From contig JAKACP010000001.1 of NCBI GenBank assembly GCA_021821305.1, positions 496,001 through 560,000 of the forward strand: 64,000 bases of DNA. The letters run 5' to 3'. Positions 1 through 8,153 of the stretch are shown here, one piece after another. Positions within the stretch are counted from its first letter, which is position 1. The number at the start of each line of letters is the position of its first letter. The DNA comes from a bacterium. Its GTDB lineage: Bacteria; Patescibacteria; Paceibacteria; Moranbacterales; UBA1568. The notes below the pieces were generated by a model that did not search any database, was not told where the DNA came from, and saw only the letters and a list, made by a program, of their open reading frames with translations. Both the position numbers and the translations under genes were made by a program.

Positions 1-680
1 CCGATGTCGAACTCGTACCACTTGTTCGACAGGCGTGCCGACGTGCAGTATGCGTGGTGGTTGTTGTGCAGTTCCTCACCGCCGATGAGAATTCCCCAGG
101 GAAGTATGTTGGTACTCGCGTCTTCACAGGGAAAATTCCGGTAGCCCCGGTAGTGGCCGAGACCGTTTATGATTCCGGCGGCGGTGACGGGGATCCAAAG
201 CATCTGAACCGCCCACATGGTGAGCCCGATGGGACCGAACAAGACGAGATCGATCACGAGCATGAGGCCGACTCCTCGCCAGCTGTAGCGCGAGTAGAGG
301 TGTTTCTCGATCCAGTCATCGGGAGTGCCGTGGCCGTACGTGGTCAGGGTCTCGGAATTCTTCGATTCCTTCCGATACAGTTCGGACCCCTGCAAGAGCA
401 CCGTCCCTATGCCGAGGATCTGCGGACTGTGCGGATCCTCGGGGGTCTCGCACTTGGCATGGTGTTTGCGGTGGATGGCGACCCATTCCTTGGTCACCAT
501 GCCGGTCGTGAGCCACAGCCAGAAACGGAAGAAGTGGCTGACGATGGGGTGAAGATCGAGCGCGCGATGCGCCTGGTGACGGTGGAGGAATATCGTCACG
601 GATGCGATGGTGATATGTGTCAGGGTCAGCGTGACCAGCACGTATCCCCACCAGGGAAGTGCGACGAGGCCGATATGCAT
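1..680 (-). CDS. Membrane fatty acid desaturase (3' end outside window)
   Basis: Reads leftwards from an ATG at 680 that follows AAAGGAGA, and runs off the window edge, so the C-terminus is missing. All three histidine boxes of the membrane di-iron desaturase family (acyl-CoA or acyl-lipid delta-9 type) are visible: HRHQAH near residue 36, HRKHH near residue 70, and HNNHH close to the edge. Hydrophobic stretches lie between the boxes. The family inserts a double bond into fatty acyl chains using O2 and reduced electron carriers at the membrane. The opposite-strand ORF at 54-725 is a shadow. Family call is firm; the exact substrate is not known. Confidence 0.9.
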   Translation of the reverse strand, partial: MHIGLVALPWWGYVLVTLTLTHITIASVTIFLHRHQAHRALDLHPIVSHFFRFWLWLTTGMVTKEWVAIHRKHHAKCETPEDPHSPQILGIGTVLLQGSELYRKESKNSETLTTYGHGTPDDWIEKHLYSRYSWRGVGLMLVIDLVLFGPIGLTMWAVQMLWIPVTAAGIINGLGHYRGYRNFPCEDASTNILPWGILIGGEELHNNHHAYCTSARLSNKWYEFDI

Positions 681-724
681 GGATGCTCTCCTTTTGTGTC
701 AGAGGGTTGTCAAAGAAACTGCTA

Positions 725-887
725 AGAGCCTGTTGAAAAAGTCCGTATTCTGCTGCAATCCCGGAATTCCGGCTGCAAAATCCGTGCATCTCGTCGGGTT
801 ATATTCCATATAGCCCTCCTCCATCCCCGAATTTTTCGCTCGGGATTCCAGGATTTCGCGACGAAAGAGACTTTCTCAACAGGCTCT
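725..887. repeat. MITE-like inverted-repeat element, copy 1
   Basis: A 163-bp non-coding element bounded by 19-bp inverted ends that match at 18 positions (725-743, AGAGCCTGTTGAAAAAGTC, against 869-887). The interior is itself an imperfect palindrome. It resembles the reverse complement of the element at 51669-51855 along its whole length, sharing blocks such as CGGCTGCAAA and TTTTCGCTCG. No ORF or transposase lies inside and I see no clear target duplication. It sits between the desaturase start and the phoH terminator. Confidence 0.75.
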
Positions 888-916
888 GAGAGTATAGGAT
901 ACTTTTTCGTATTTAC

Positions 917-950
917 AAAAAAACCGCTTCGACAATTGCTGTCGAAGCGG
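917..950 (-). terminator. Rho-independent terminator of phoH-like gene
   Basis: On the minus strand an 11-bp hairpin (CCGCTTCGACA, short loop, complement) is followed by a run of seven T. It lies just after the stop codon at 967. Confidence 0.85.
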
Positions 951-966
951 GGAGCGGATGTGCCGA

Positions 967-2418
967 TCAGAGCACTTCCGCGGCGTAGTCGGCGAGACGC
1001 GAACGTTCGCCTTTGAGGAGAGTGATGTGCCCATTGTGCGGCCATCCTTTGAAACGGTCGACCACGAAAGTCAGGCCCGAACTGCCTTCCGTCAGATAGG
1101 GCGTGTCGATCTGCGCGAGATTGCCGAGACAGACCACCTTGGTGCCGGGACCGGCTCGGGTGATGAGCGTCTTCATCTGTTTCGGCGTGAGGTTCTGCGC
1201 CTCATCGATGATGAGGAACTTATTGAGGAAGGTCCTCCCGCGCATGAAGTTGAGCGACTTCACCTTGATCCGTGAACGTATGAGATCGCGTTGTGACACT
1301 CGGTCCCAGTCTCCCTTGTCATGGTGCTGGTCGCTGAGGACATCGAGGTTGTCGTCGACGGCACCCATCCAGGGATTCATTTTTTCCTCTTCGGTTCCGG
1401 GAAGGAAGCCGATGTCTTCGCCCACGGGGACAGTGACTCGGGTGAAGATGATCTCGGAATACCGCTCAGACCCTTTCGTCAGGGTCTGCTGCAGTGCTGC
1501 CGCGAGCGTGAGGAGCGTCTTGCCGGTGCCGGCCTGTCCGAGAAGGGTGATGAAGTCGATCTCGGGATCCATGAGGATGTTGAGGGCGAAATTCTGCTCT
1601 CGGTTCCTCGCGGTGATGCCCCAGACGTTGTTCTTGGCATGGCTGAAGTCGCGCACCGTGATCATTTCAGCCTGTCTCCCCCTGGTTTTCGTTACCTTGG
1701 CGTAGAGGGGCTTCAGTCCTTCCAGATAGACGAACTCGTTCAGCGACAAACTCGGTACCAGCGGGCCCTTGATGCGGTAGTGGGTGTGACCCTTGTCCTG
1801 CCAGGATTCCATACCTTTGCCATGAGTATTCCAGAAATCCGAGGGCAATTCGTGCAAGCCCGTATACAGGAGATCGGTATCCTCCAATACCTTGTCGTTG
1901 AAATAGTCTTCGGCGGGCAATCCCAACGCACGGGCCTTGATGCGCATGTTGATATCTTTCGATACCAGGATGACCTGCCGTTTCGGATGGTGGCGGGCGA
2001 GGAAGAGGACGACGCCGAGAATCTGGTTGTCGACCTTGCTGGTCGGCAGACTCATGGGAATGTCGCCCGTGATCGCCTGGGTCTGCAAGAACAGCTTGCC
2101 GGTGGCGGAATCGTTGCTGTGTATGGCGAGCGGCGCGCCGTCCTCGATGCTATCGAGTTGTCTGATGACCTCGTCGATGTAGCGGCTGGCCTGGCGCGCG
2201 TTGCGCGACACCTCGGTCGAGCCTTTCTTGTGTTGGTCCAGCTCTTCCAGCGTGGCGATCGGCACGTAGACATCGTGCTCCTCGAACCGGAAGAGGCTCG
2301 TCGGGTCGTGCATGAGCACGTTCGTGTCGAGCACGAACAGCTTGGTCGGGGCTTTTTCTTCCTTCGGAAGTGCCCCCTCCATATGTTCATGAACTTCCCT
2401 GCGTCTCAGTGCGGGCAT
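967..2418 (-). CDS. PIN-PhoH family ATPase/ribonuclease-like protein
   Basis: 483 aa. The N-terminus is a PIN nuclease domain with the acidic motif LFVLDTN (Asp near residue 31) and further acidic residues in LEELDQHKKG. The C-terminal half is a PhoH-type P-loop ATPase with Walker A GQAGTGKT near residue 295 and Walker B LIIDEAQN near residue 402. This PIN-PhoH architecture is known from proteins such as YlaK and is linked to RNA unwinding and cleavage. The start at 2418 was preferred to an upstream in-frame ATG because AAAGGAG lies 8 bases before it. Confidence 0.9.
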   Translation of the reverse strand: MPALRRREVHEHMEGALPKEEKAPTKLFVLDTNVLMHDPTSLFRFEEHDVYVPIATLEELDQHKKGSTEVSRNARQASRYIDEVIRQLDSIEDGAPLAIHSNDSATGKLFLQTQAITGDIPMSLPTSKVDNQILGVVLFLARHHPKRQVILVSKDINMRIKARALGLPAEDYFNDKVLEDTDLLYTGLHELPSDFWNTHGKGMESWQDKGHTHYRIKGPLVPSLSLNEFVYLEGLKPLYAKVTKTRGRQAEMITVRDFSHAKNNVWGITARNREQNFALNILMDPEIDFITLLGQAGTGKTLLTLAAALQQTLTKGSERYSEIIFTRVTVPVGEDIGFLPGTEEEKMNPWMGAVDDNLDVLSDQHHDKGDWDRVSQRDLIRSRIKVKSLNFMRGRTFLNKFLIIDEAQNLTPKQMKTLITRAGPGTKVVCLGNLAQIDTPYLTEGSSGLTFVVDRFKGWPHNGHITLLKGERSRLADYAAEVL

Positions 2419-2503
2419 GGTAGCGCTCCTTTCGTGGTTGGTTGTCAAAGTGCAACAAGGAATCGTCCCATGATGCGGTATTTTTTGCAAGTTTCCCTGT
2501 TCC

Positions 2504-2532
2504 TTGCCAAAAAGACGCCAAAAACCTATACT
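2504..2532 (+). promoter_or_regulatory. Promoter of rplI
   Basis: TTGCCA (2504-2509), 17-bp spacer, TATACT (2527-2532). The predicted transcript start leaves about 20 bases before the ATG at 2562. Confidence 0.75.
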
Positions 2533-2561
2533 GAAACGAAGAAAATATATCGGAAGTGTCC

Positions 2562-3008
2562 ATGAAAGTCGTTTTCCTGAAAGCCGTGAAGAATGTCGGG
2601 AATCCGGGAGAGATCAAGGAGGTCTCCACCGGCTATGCCTCCAACTTTCTCATCCCCAAAGGATTGGCCATCGCCGCGACCAAGGACGCCGTCGTCCGCG
2701 TCGAGAGCGAGAGACGGAAGAAGGAGACGTCCCTGTCGCGGCAGAAGGAGCTCGATCGGAAACTCGCGACCGGCCTGTCCGGGCAGGAAGTGACGATCGC
2801 GGCCAAATCGGAAGGCGGCAAGCTCTTCGGCTCGATCGGGCCGCGCGAGATCGTGTCCGCCCTGGAGAAACCGTTTCCGGGCGTCACGGAAAAGAATATT
2901 TCCCTCAAGGAGCACATCAAGACGACGGGGACATTCCCCATGGAAGCGCGATTCGGGTCCGAACGGGCGAAGTTCACGGTCATCGTCCGGTCGGATGAGA
3001 GGGGATAG
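2562..3008 (+). CDS. rplI: Large-subunit ribosomal protein bL9
   Basis: 148 aa beginning MKVVFLKAVKNVGNPGEI, the conserved N-terminal rRNA-binding domain of bL9 with the expected glycines (NVGNPGEIKEVSTGYA...NFLIPKGLA). A charged helical connector and the C-terminal domain follow. A GTG two codons upstream is possible but the family starts at this ATG. Own promoter and own terminator, so it looks monocistronic. bL9 is missing from some CPR lineages, which makes its presence useful for placement. Confidence 0.95.
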   Translation: MKVVFLKAVKNVGNPGEIKEVSTGYASNFLIPKGLAIAATKDAVVRVESERRKKETSLSRQKELDRKLATGLSGQEVTIAAKSEGGKLFGSIGPREIVSALEKPFPGVTEKNISLKEHIKTTGTFPMEARFGSERAKFTVIVRSDERG

Positions 3009-3022
3009 CCCCCTCTTTTTTC
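2998..3022 (+). terminator. Terminator of rplI
   Basis: Stem AGAGGGG / CCCCTCT with a 5-base loop and a T run. It overlaps the last codons and the stop of rplI. Confidence 0.85.
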
Positions 3023-3071
3023 ATGAGATAGCAGAGAGGCCCTAACTCATCAATCGGCATATCCATACCAT

Positions 3072-4715
3072 ATGGCGACACGGAAACAGAGGCGGACCAA
3101 GTATATCTTCGTGGTGGGCGGCGTGATGTCGGGCGTCGGCAAGGGCATCGCCGCCTCGTCGATCGGCAAGATTCTCCAGGCGAGAGGGCTGACCGTCACC
3201 GCGCTCAAGATCGACCCGTATATCAACGTCGACGCGGGGACGATGAACCCGACCGAGCACGGGGAAGTGTTCGTACTCCAGGATGGCTATGAGACCGACC
3301 AGGACATGGGCAACTACGAGCGGTTCATGGGGCTGTCGCTCGACCGGGGCAACTACATGACGACCGGGTCGGTGTACAAGAGCGTGATCGACCGGGAGCG
3401 CAACCTCGAGTACGGTGGACGGTGCGTGGAGGTGGTCCCGCATATCCCGCTCGAGGTGATCGGCCGGATACGTGCCGCGGCCAAGAAGGCCGATGCCGAC
3501 GTCGCGATCATCGAGATCGGCGGGACGATCGGTGAGTACCAGAATATCCTCTTCCTGGAAGCGGTTCGGATGATGAAGATCGAACGGCCCGAGGATGTCC
3601 TCGTCGCACTCGTGAGCTATCTCCCCATCCCGGGGAAGATCGGCGAGATGAAAACCAAGCCGACTCAGTACGCCTCGCGGACTCTCAACTCCGCCGGTCT
3701 CCAGGCGGATATCATCATCGCCCGATCGGCTGTCCCGCTCGATGAACGGCGCAAGGAAAAGATCGCGACCTTCTGCAGTCTTCGCAAGGATTCCATCGTC
3801 TCGGCGCCGGACGTCGACAGCATCTACGACGTACCGCTCAATTTCGAAAAAGACCACCTCTCCGACATCCTTCTCAAGAAGCTCGGCCTCCGCGCCCGCA
3901 AGAACACGCTCGGAGATTGGGCCCGGGTCGTCTCGCGCGCCAAAAAGGCCGAGAAGCCGGTCAGGGTCGCCGTCGTGGGGAAATATTTCAAGACGGGGGA
4001 TTTCGTGCTCTCGGACGTGTACATAAGCGTCATCGAGGCGCTGAAGCACGCGGCGTTCGCGGTCGGACGCAAGCCGGAGCTCACCTGGATCGACAGCGAG
4101 GAATACGAGAACGATCGGAAGAAACTCGCGGAGCTCAAGGGGTTCGACGGCGTACTCATACCGGGAGGATTCGGCTCGCGCGGCGTCGAGGGAAAACTGC
4201 AGGCGATACGGTTCTGCCGGGAAAACAAGATCCCGTATTTCGGCCTCTGCTACGGCATGCAGCTCATGGTCATCGAATATGCGCGTCACGTGCTCGGGCT
4301 CAAGTCCGCGAACACGACCGAGGTCGATCCGAGGACGAAGGATCCGGTCATCGATATCCTGCCCGAACAGCGGGCCAAGCTCGCCCGCAAGGACTACGGC
4401 GGAAGCATGCGCCTCGGATCGTACACGGCGGTCATCGCGCCCAAGACGATCGCGGCCGCGGCCTATGGCGCAAGCGAGGCGCTCGAACGCCACCGCCACC
4501 GCTACGAGGTGAATCCGGAATATGTCGACAGGATCCGCGGAGCCGGACTCGTCTTCTCGGGGACGTCTCCCGACGGTACGCTCATGGAGATCGCCGAGCT
4601 TCCGAAGTCGAAGCACCCGTTCTTCCTCGCGGCGCAGTTCCATCCGGAATTCCAGTCGTCGCTCGAACATCCGCATCCGCTTTTCCTCGCCTTCCTCAAG
4701 GCGTGCGCGAAGTAG
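3072..4715 (+). CDS. pyrG: CTP synthase
   Basis: 547 aa, the usual length. It converts UTP to CTP using ATP and glutamine-derived ammonia. The N-terminal synthetase domain shows the P-loop-like SGVGKGIAASSIGKIL and the segment KIDPYINVDAGTMNP. The C-terminal class I glutamine amidotransferase domain has the nucleophile in GLCYGMQ near residue 391 and the His/Glu pair in FHPEF near residue 520. The ATG sits in CATATG with no Shine-Dalgarno sequence. Single gene followed by a strong bidirectional terminator. Confidence 0.97.
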   Translation: MATRKQRRTKYIFVVGGVMSGVGKGIAASSIGKILQARGLTVTALKIDPYINVDAGTMNPTEHGEVFVLQDGYETDQDMGNYERFMGLSLDRGNYMTTGSVYKSVIDRERNLEYGGRCVEVVPHIPLEVIGRIRAAAKKADADVAIIEIGGTIGEYQNILFLEAVRMMKIERPEDVLVALVSYLPIPGKIGEMKTKPTQYASRTLNSAGLQADIIIARSAVPLDERRKEKIATFCSLRKDSIVSAPDVDSIYDVPLNFEKDHLSDILLKKLGLRARKNTLGDWARVVSRAKKAEKPVRVAVVGKYFKTGDFVLSDVYISVIEALKHAAFAVGRKPELTWIDSEEYENDRKKLAELKGFDGVLIPGGFGSRGVEGKLQAIRFCRENKIPYFGLCYGMQLMVIEYARHVLGLKSANTTEVDPRTKDPVIDILPEQRAKLARKDYGGSMRLGSYTAVIAPKTIAAAAYGASEALERHRHRYEVNPEYVDRIRGAGLVFSGTSPDGTLMEIAELPKSKHPFFLAAQFHPEFQSSLEHPHPLFLAFLKACAK

Positions 4716-4731
4716 CCTGTCAAAAATCTCA
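4711..4731. repeat. Solo end of the MITE-like family
   Basis: This stretch, overlapping the pyrG stop codon, matches the outer end of the 51669 element (AGAGCCTGTTCAAAATCTCA) at most positions. No second end is found nearby. Confidence 0.45.
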
Positions 4732-4752
4732 CGCTGAAACGGCCGGAAAGAC

Positions 4753-4790
4753 AAAACCGGTCCGACGTGAGTCGGACCGGTTTTCTTTCG
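4753..4790. terminator. Bidirectional terminator between pyrG and rpmA
   Basis: A 13-bp stem (AAACCGGTCCGAC and its complement, loop GTGA) flanked by A-rich and T-rich tracts. It can end transcripts from both converging genes. Confidence 0.9.
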
Positions 4791-4796
4791 TGGAAT

Positions 4797-5084
4797 CTAC
4801 TTCTTCTCGGCGGGGAGGACGTTGACGAAGGTCCTCTTGGCGAGCTTGCCGGTGAAGCTGACGACCTGCTTGGTCTTGAAGCTGACGATGCCGGTCACGA
4901 GGGACACGAGCGTATCGTCGCCGCCTTTCATCACGTTCTCGCCGGGATGGAACTTGGTGCCGCGCTGGCGTATGACGATGTTACCGGGCTTGGCGACCTG
5001 ACCTCCGAAGAGCTTGACGCCGAGGCGCTGGGACCTCGAATCGCGGCCGAGACTGGTAGAACCGCCTGCTTTCCTGTGTGCCAT
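4797..5084 (-). CDS. rpmA: Large-subunit ribosomal protein bL27
   Basis: 95 aa starting MAHRKAGGSTSLGRDS, the tail that reaches the peptidyl-transferase centre. It has no N-terminal extension of the Firmicutes cleaved type. The conserved block GNIVIRQRGTKFHPGENV follows. An AAAGGAA lies upstream of the ATG. bL27 is not next to bL21 (21325) here, unlike the common rplU-rpmA pair. It diverges from the small secreted-protein gene at 5153. Confidence 0.96.
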   Translation of the reverse strand: MAHRKAGGSTSLGRDSRSQRLGVKLFGGQVAKPGNIVIRQRGTKFHPGENVMKGGDDTLVSLVTGIVSFKTKQVVSFTGKLAKRTFVNVLPAEKK

Positions 5085-5117
5085 AGTATTCCTTTTAGAT
5101 TGAAATCAGTATATACT

Positions 5118-5146
5118 AGGATAAAACGAAACGGGACGCATGTCAA
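5118..5146 (-). promoter_or_regulatory. Promoter of rpmA
   Basis: On the minus strand TTGACA (5146-5141), 17-bp spacer, TATCCT (5123-5118). The -35 box nearly touches the divergent ATG at 5153. Confidence 0.8.
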
Positions 5147-5152
5147 GATGCT

Positions 5153-5539
5153 ATGAAGAAGCTTCTTTTGCGGTGGATGAGCGCATTGCGGCGTGAACGG
5201 GAGCGTATAGGGGTATTCGCCTCGATATGCCTCGTCGGAGTCCTCGGATTCGAGGCGGGGACGATGGTCGCGGGGTCCGCCGGAGCCGCTCCGATCGTGA
5301 TAGAGATCCCGGCCGCGGCGCCGCCGATAGCGGCCGCCGAAGGCGTCGTCGCAGGGGTCACGGCCACTGCCACGGATGTCGCGAAAAAGGACTGTGCCTT
5401 CGTCGGAAGCCGGAACTCGGATCTCTACCACTTGCCGACCTGCGCCTCCGCGAAGCGCATCAAACCCGAAAATATCGTCTGCTTCACGGATCCGGAGGAT
5501 GCCGAAAAACGCGGGTATCGACCGGGGTGCCTGAAGTAA
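5153..5539 (+). CDS. Exported small protein with Ada-like Cys domain
   Basis: 128 aa. A basic N-terminus and one hydrophobic segment (about residues 20-38) suggest a signal anchor. An Ala-rich linker leads to a C-terminal module with FVGSRNSDLYHLPTCASAKR, IKPENIVCF and GYRPGCLK. This H-x3-C ... C ... C pattern resembles the small metal-binding domain of Ada found at the end of many secreted CPR and Firmicutes proteins, often beside nuclease or competence domains. No enzymatic domain is present. The role is unknown. No ribosome-binding site is evident and the start lies at the edge of the divergent rpmA promoter. Confidence 0.75.
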   Translation: MKKLLLRWMSALRRERERIGVFASICLVGVLGFEAGTMVAGSAGAAPIVIEIPAAAPPIAAAEGVVAGVTATATDVAKKDCAFVGSRNSDLYHLPTCASAKRIKPENIVCFTDPEDAEKRGYRPGCLK

Positions 5540-5549
5540 ACAAAAAACC

Positions 5550-6770
5550 ATGATCACGCCATCGTCTGGAAACGCGCATCAGGAGAAACTCGATGAACGG
5601 AAGATACGTTTCATCAGTATCCTCTCCTTCATTTTCGGATTCACCGACGCGTTCTTCATCTATATCATCTCGTCGTATTTCTCCGAGGTCGTCGGCTCGG
5701 ACAGCGTCGGTGCCTTTTATCTCGTCGCCTTCTCCATCGTCCTCACCCTCCTGTGGTGGCTCCATCGGATCATACGGAAAATCGGCGGAAGCATCCGCGC
5801 GTTCTTCCTCTTCATCCTGATGGCCGTGGTCCTCGGGACGGTGCTCTCCGCTCTCCAGACGGGATGGGTCGGCGCCCTCTGTATCGCGCTTCTCCTCATC
5901 GTTTCCAATATCGCCTGGGTGATCCTCGACGTGATCCTCGAGGAGCACTCTTCCGACGGGGCGACCGGCCGCGTCCGCGGGCTCCATCTTACCATCATGA
6001 ACGCGGGGCTCCTCCTCGCGCCGTTCCTCTCGACACGGGTCGTCGATATCTACGGATTCAGCGGGGTGTTCTTCGGTATCACGCTCGGGTACGCGCTCCT
6101 TTTCGCGGCCGCCATACTCTTCCTCCGCAACGGTCGGACCTATACCTCGGCCAAGATGGACGCGGGCGACGCGTGGAGGAAGATGCTCCGGCAGAAGAAC
6201 CTGCTCCGCATCTACGGCATCTCCTTCGCGCTCGAGTTCTTCTACGTGATCATGATCATCTATTCGCCGATCTACCTCCGGTCCATCGGGGTATCGTGGG
6301 GCGATATCGGTATCCTGTTCACGTTCATGCTCCTGCCGTTCGTCCTCTTCCAGTATCCGCTCGGCGTGCTCGCCGACAAGCGGTTCGGCGAGAAGGAGTT
6401 CCTCGTGCTCAGCCTGGCGCTCGGCGCCGTGAGCGTCGCCGTATTGGGGATATTCCCGTCGGCGGACCTGCTGTTCCTCGGCGCCGTTCTCTTTCTCACC
6501 CGTATCGGAGCGGCCGGTATCGAGGTCCTCCGCGACGCGTATTTCTACAAGCAGATCGACGGCGGGGATGACGATCTCATCGCGTTTTTCCGGACCGCAC
6601 GCCCGACGGCCAATATCCTCGGCGCCGTGGTGGCGATCCCGTTTCTCGCCGTGTTTCCGCTTCAGGGGATATTCCTCCTCGCGGCCATTATGCTCGGGGT
6701 TATGGTCATCCCGGCGCTCGCGCTCGATGATACGCCCGGGGAGCGGGAGTCAACTGGAATTCCCGTCTGA
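5550..6770 (+). CDS. MFS-type transporter
   Basis: 406 aa with about 12 hydrophobic segments in two halves, split by a charged loop near residues 195-215 (RNGRTYTSAKMDAGDAW). The loop motif LADKRFGEKEF between the second-half helices matches the DxxxRR/K-type MFS signature. Substrate cannot be told. It begins 10 bases after the upstream gene, so the two are likely co-transcribed. No Shine-Dalgarno sequence. Confidence 0.8.
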   Translation: MITPSSGNAHQEKLDERKIRFISILSFIFGFTDAFFIYIISSYFSEVVGSDSVGAFYLVAFSIVLTLLWWLHRIIRKIGGSIRAFFLFILMAVVLGTVLSALQTGWVGALCIALLLIVSNIAWVILDVILEEHSSDGATGRVRGLHLTIMNAGLLLAPFLSTRVVDIYGFSGVFFGITLGYALLFAAAILFLRNGRTYTSAKMDAGDAWRKMLRQKNLLRIYGISFALEFFYVIMIIYSPIYLRSIGVSWGDIGILFTFMLLPFVLFQYPLGVLADKRFGEKEFLVLSLALGAVSVAVLGIFPSADLLFLGAVLFLTRIGAAGIEVLRDAYFYKQIDGGDDDLIAFFRTARPTANILGAVVAIPFLAVFPLQGIFLLAAIMLGVMVIPALALDDTPGERESTGIPV

Positions 6771-6816
6771 TTTATGCTATTTTAAGGAGGAAGGAGCCTT
6801 CCTGTGCCTATTTTCT

Positions 6817-7539
6817 ATGCCCTGTCACGTGAAACTCGCACAATTCGAAGGCCCGCTCGAGCTCCTGCTCTCCCTCATCGAGGATCGCAAGCTCGATATC
6901 ACGCAGGTGAGCCTCGGATCGGTCGCTGACCAGTACCTCGAACGGCTCGCCGTCGACAAGGACGCGATCTCGCTCGAGAACCTCTCGAGTTTTCTCGTCA
7001 TCGCGGCGCGGCTCATCCTCATCAAGTCGAAGATGCTCCTGCCGGTGCTCGAGTTCACCGACGATGAGGAAGAGGCGATGGAGGACCTCGAGCTCCGGCT
7101 CGCGGAGTACAAGCGTTTCCGGGAAGCCGCTCTCGGCATAGGCGCTCTCCTCGCGCAGGGCGGCCGCTCGTTCACGCGCGAGAAATTCGCCGGAGCACCC
7201 GAGGTCTTCGCGCCGCCGAAAGGGGTCACGGGAGATACGCTCCGGGCCCACTTCGCGTCGATACTCGGTGAACTGCCCACGCGGGAGGAGACGATCGAAG
7301 AGGTGATCGAGGAGATCATCAGCCTCGAGGAACGCATCGTTTCCCTGCGGCACTCGCTTCGGAACCGCGCCGAGCAGACCTTCCGCGAACTCGCGGCGGA
7401 TGCCGAGAACCGCATGGAGGTCATCGTCTCGTTTCTCGCGATGCTCGAGCTCGTCAAACAGCGTACCGTCGTCGTACACCAGCAGGACGTCTTCGGCGAT
7501 ATCCGTATCACCATGAGCGAAACCGTCACCGTCCGTTGA
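6817..7539 (+). CDS. scpA: Segregation and condensation protein A
   Basis: 240 aa kleisin subunit of the SMC-ScpAB condensin. The N-terminal FEGPLELLLSLIEDRKLDI block that binds the SMC neck starts 9 residues in, as usual. A winged-helix C-terminus (residues about 160-240) binds the SMC head. A very strong GGAGGAAGGAG (6786-6796) lies 20 bases before this ATG, too far for normal use, so a non-ATG start such as CTG at 6802 is possible. Coupled to scpB 11 bases downstream. Confidence 0.92.
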   Translation: MPCHVKLAQFEGPLELLLSLIEDRKLDITQVSLGSVADQYLERLAVDKDAISLENLSSFLVIAARLILIKSKMLLPVLEFTDDEEEAMEDLELRLAEYKRFREAALGIGALLAQGGRSFTREKFAGAPEVFAPPKGVTGDTLRAHFASILGELPTREETIEEVIEEIISLEERIVSLRHSLRNRAEQTFRELAADAENRMEVIVSFLAMLELVKQRTVVVHQQDVFGDIRITMSETVTVR

Positions 7540-7550
7540 ACACACTCCCT

Positions 7551-8153
7551 ATGTCGAACACGTCACCATCCGTCGCATCCCTCATCGAATCGCTCCTCTT
7601 CATCCATGGCGAGCCGCTTTCGCGCGCCCGCCTCGCCAAGGCGCTCTCCGTTTCCGAAAAGGACATCGCATCCGGCCTCGACATGCTGCGCAAGCGCTAC
7701 GAGGACCCGGACTCCGGGCTCACCCTCATCGAGAAGGGAAAGGATGTCGAGATAGCCACGAGACCCGACAACGCGGGTGCGGTGGAGCGGCTCATCGTGG
7801 CCGATCGCGAAGAGACGCTCGGCAAGGCGACGCTTGAGACGCTCTCGGTCGTCGCGTATCGGGCACCGGTCAGCCGGGCGAGCATCGACGCGATCCGGGG
7901 AGTCAATTCCTCGTTCGCGCTCCGCAGCCTGCTCCTCCGGGGGCTGATCGAGCGCCGGTCGAATCCGCTCGACGCGCGCGAATACGAATATGAGCCGTCG
8001 TTGCGATTGCTCGAGCTCCTCGGCATCGGATCCATCGAGGAGTTGCCGGACTACGGCTCGCTCGCACGCGATGCCGCGCTCGAAGCGGTCGTCGCGGGGG
8101 ACACCGTTCCCCGGGAACATCAAGACCTCCATGAAACGGACAATGGACACTAA
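7551..8153 (+). CDS. scpB: Segregation and condensation protein B
   Basis: 200 aa with two winged-helix domains. The N-terminal one begins SLIESLLFIHGEPLSRARLAK and the second carries ETLSVVAYRAPVSRASIDAIRG, both typical of ScpB. It partners ScpA on SMC. The TTG at 7536 was rejected in favour of the ATG at 7551. The downstream carboxypeptidase start overlaps its 3' end. Confidence 0.93.
   Translation: MSNTSPSVASLIESLLFIHGEPLSRARLAKALSVSEKDIASGLDMLRKRYEDPDSGLTLIEKGKDVEIATRPDNAGAVERLIVADREETLGKATLETLSVVAYRAPVSRASIDAIRGVNSSFALRSLLLRGLIERRSNPLDAREYEYEPSLRLLELLGIGSIEELPDYGSLARDAALEAVVAGDTVPREHQDLHETDNGH

Noticed and set aside
54..725. 223-codon plus-strand frame at the window start
   Set aside because: It is antisense to the desaturase, whose three His boxes are clear, and it runs on into the MITE-like element side.
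3042..4754. 570-codon open frame antisense to pyrG
   Set aside because: pyrG is complete with all motifs on the other strand. The antisense frame has no start signal or recognisable domain.
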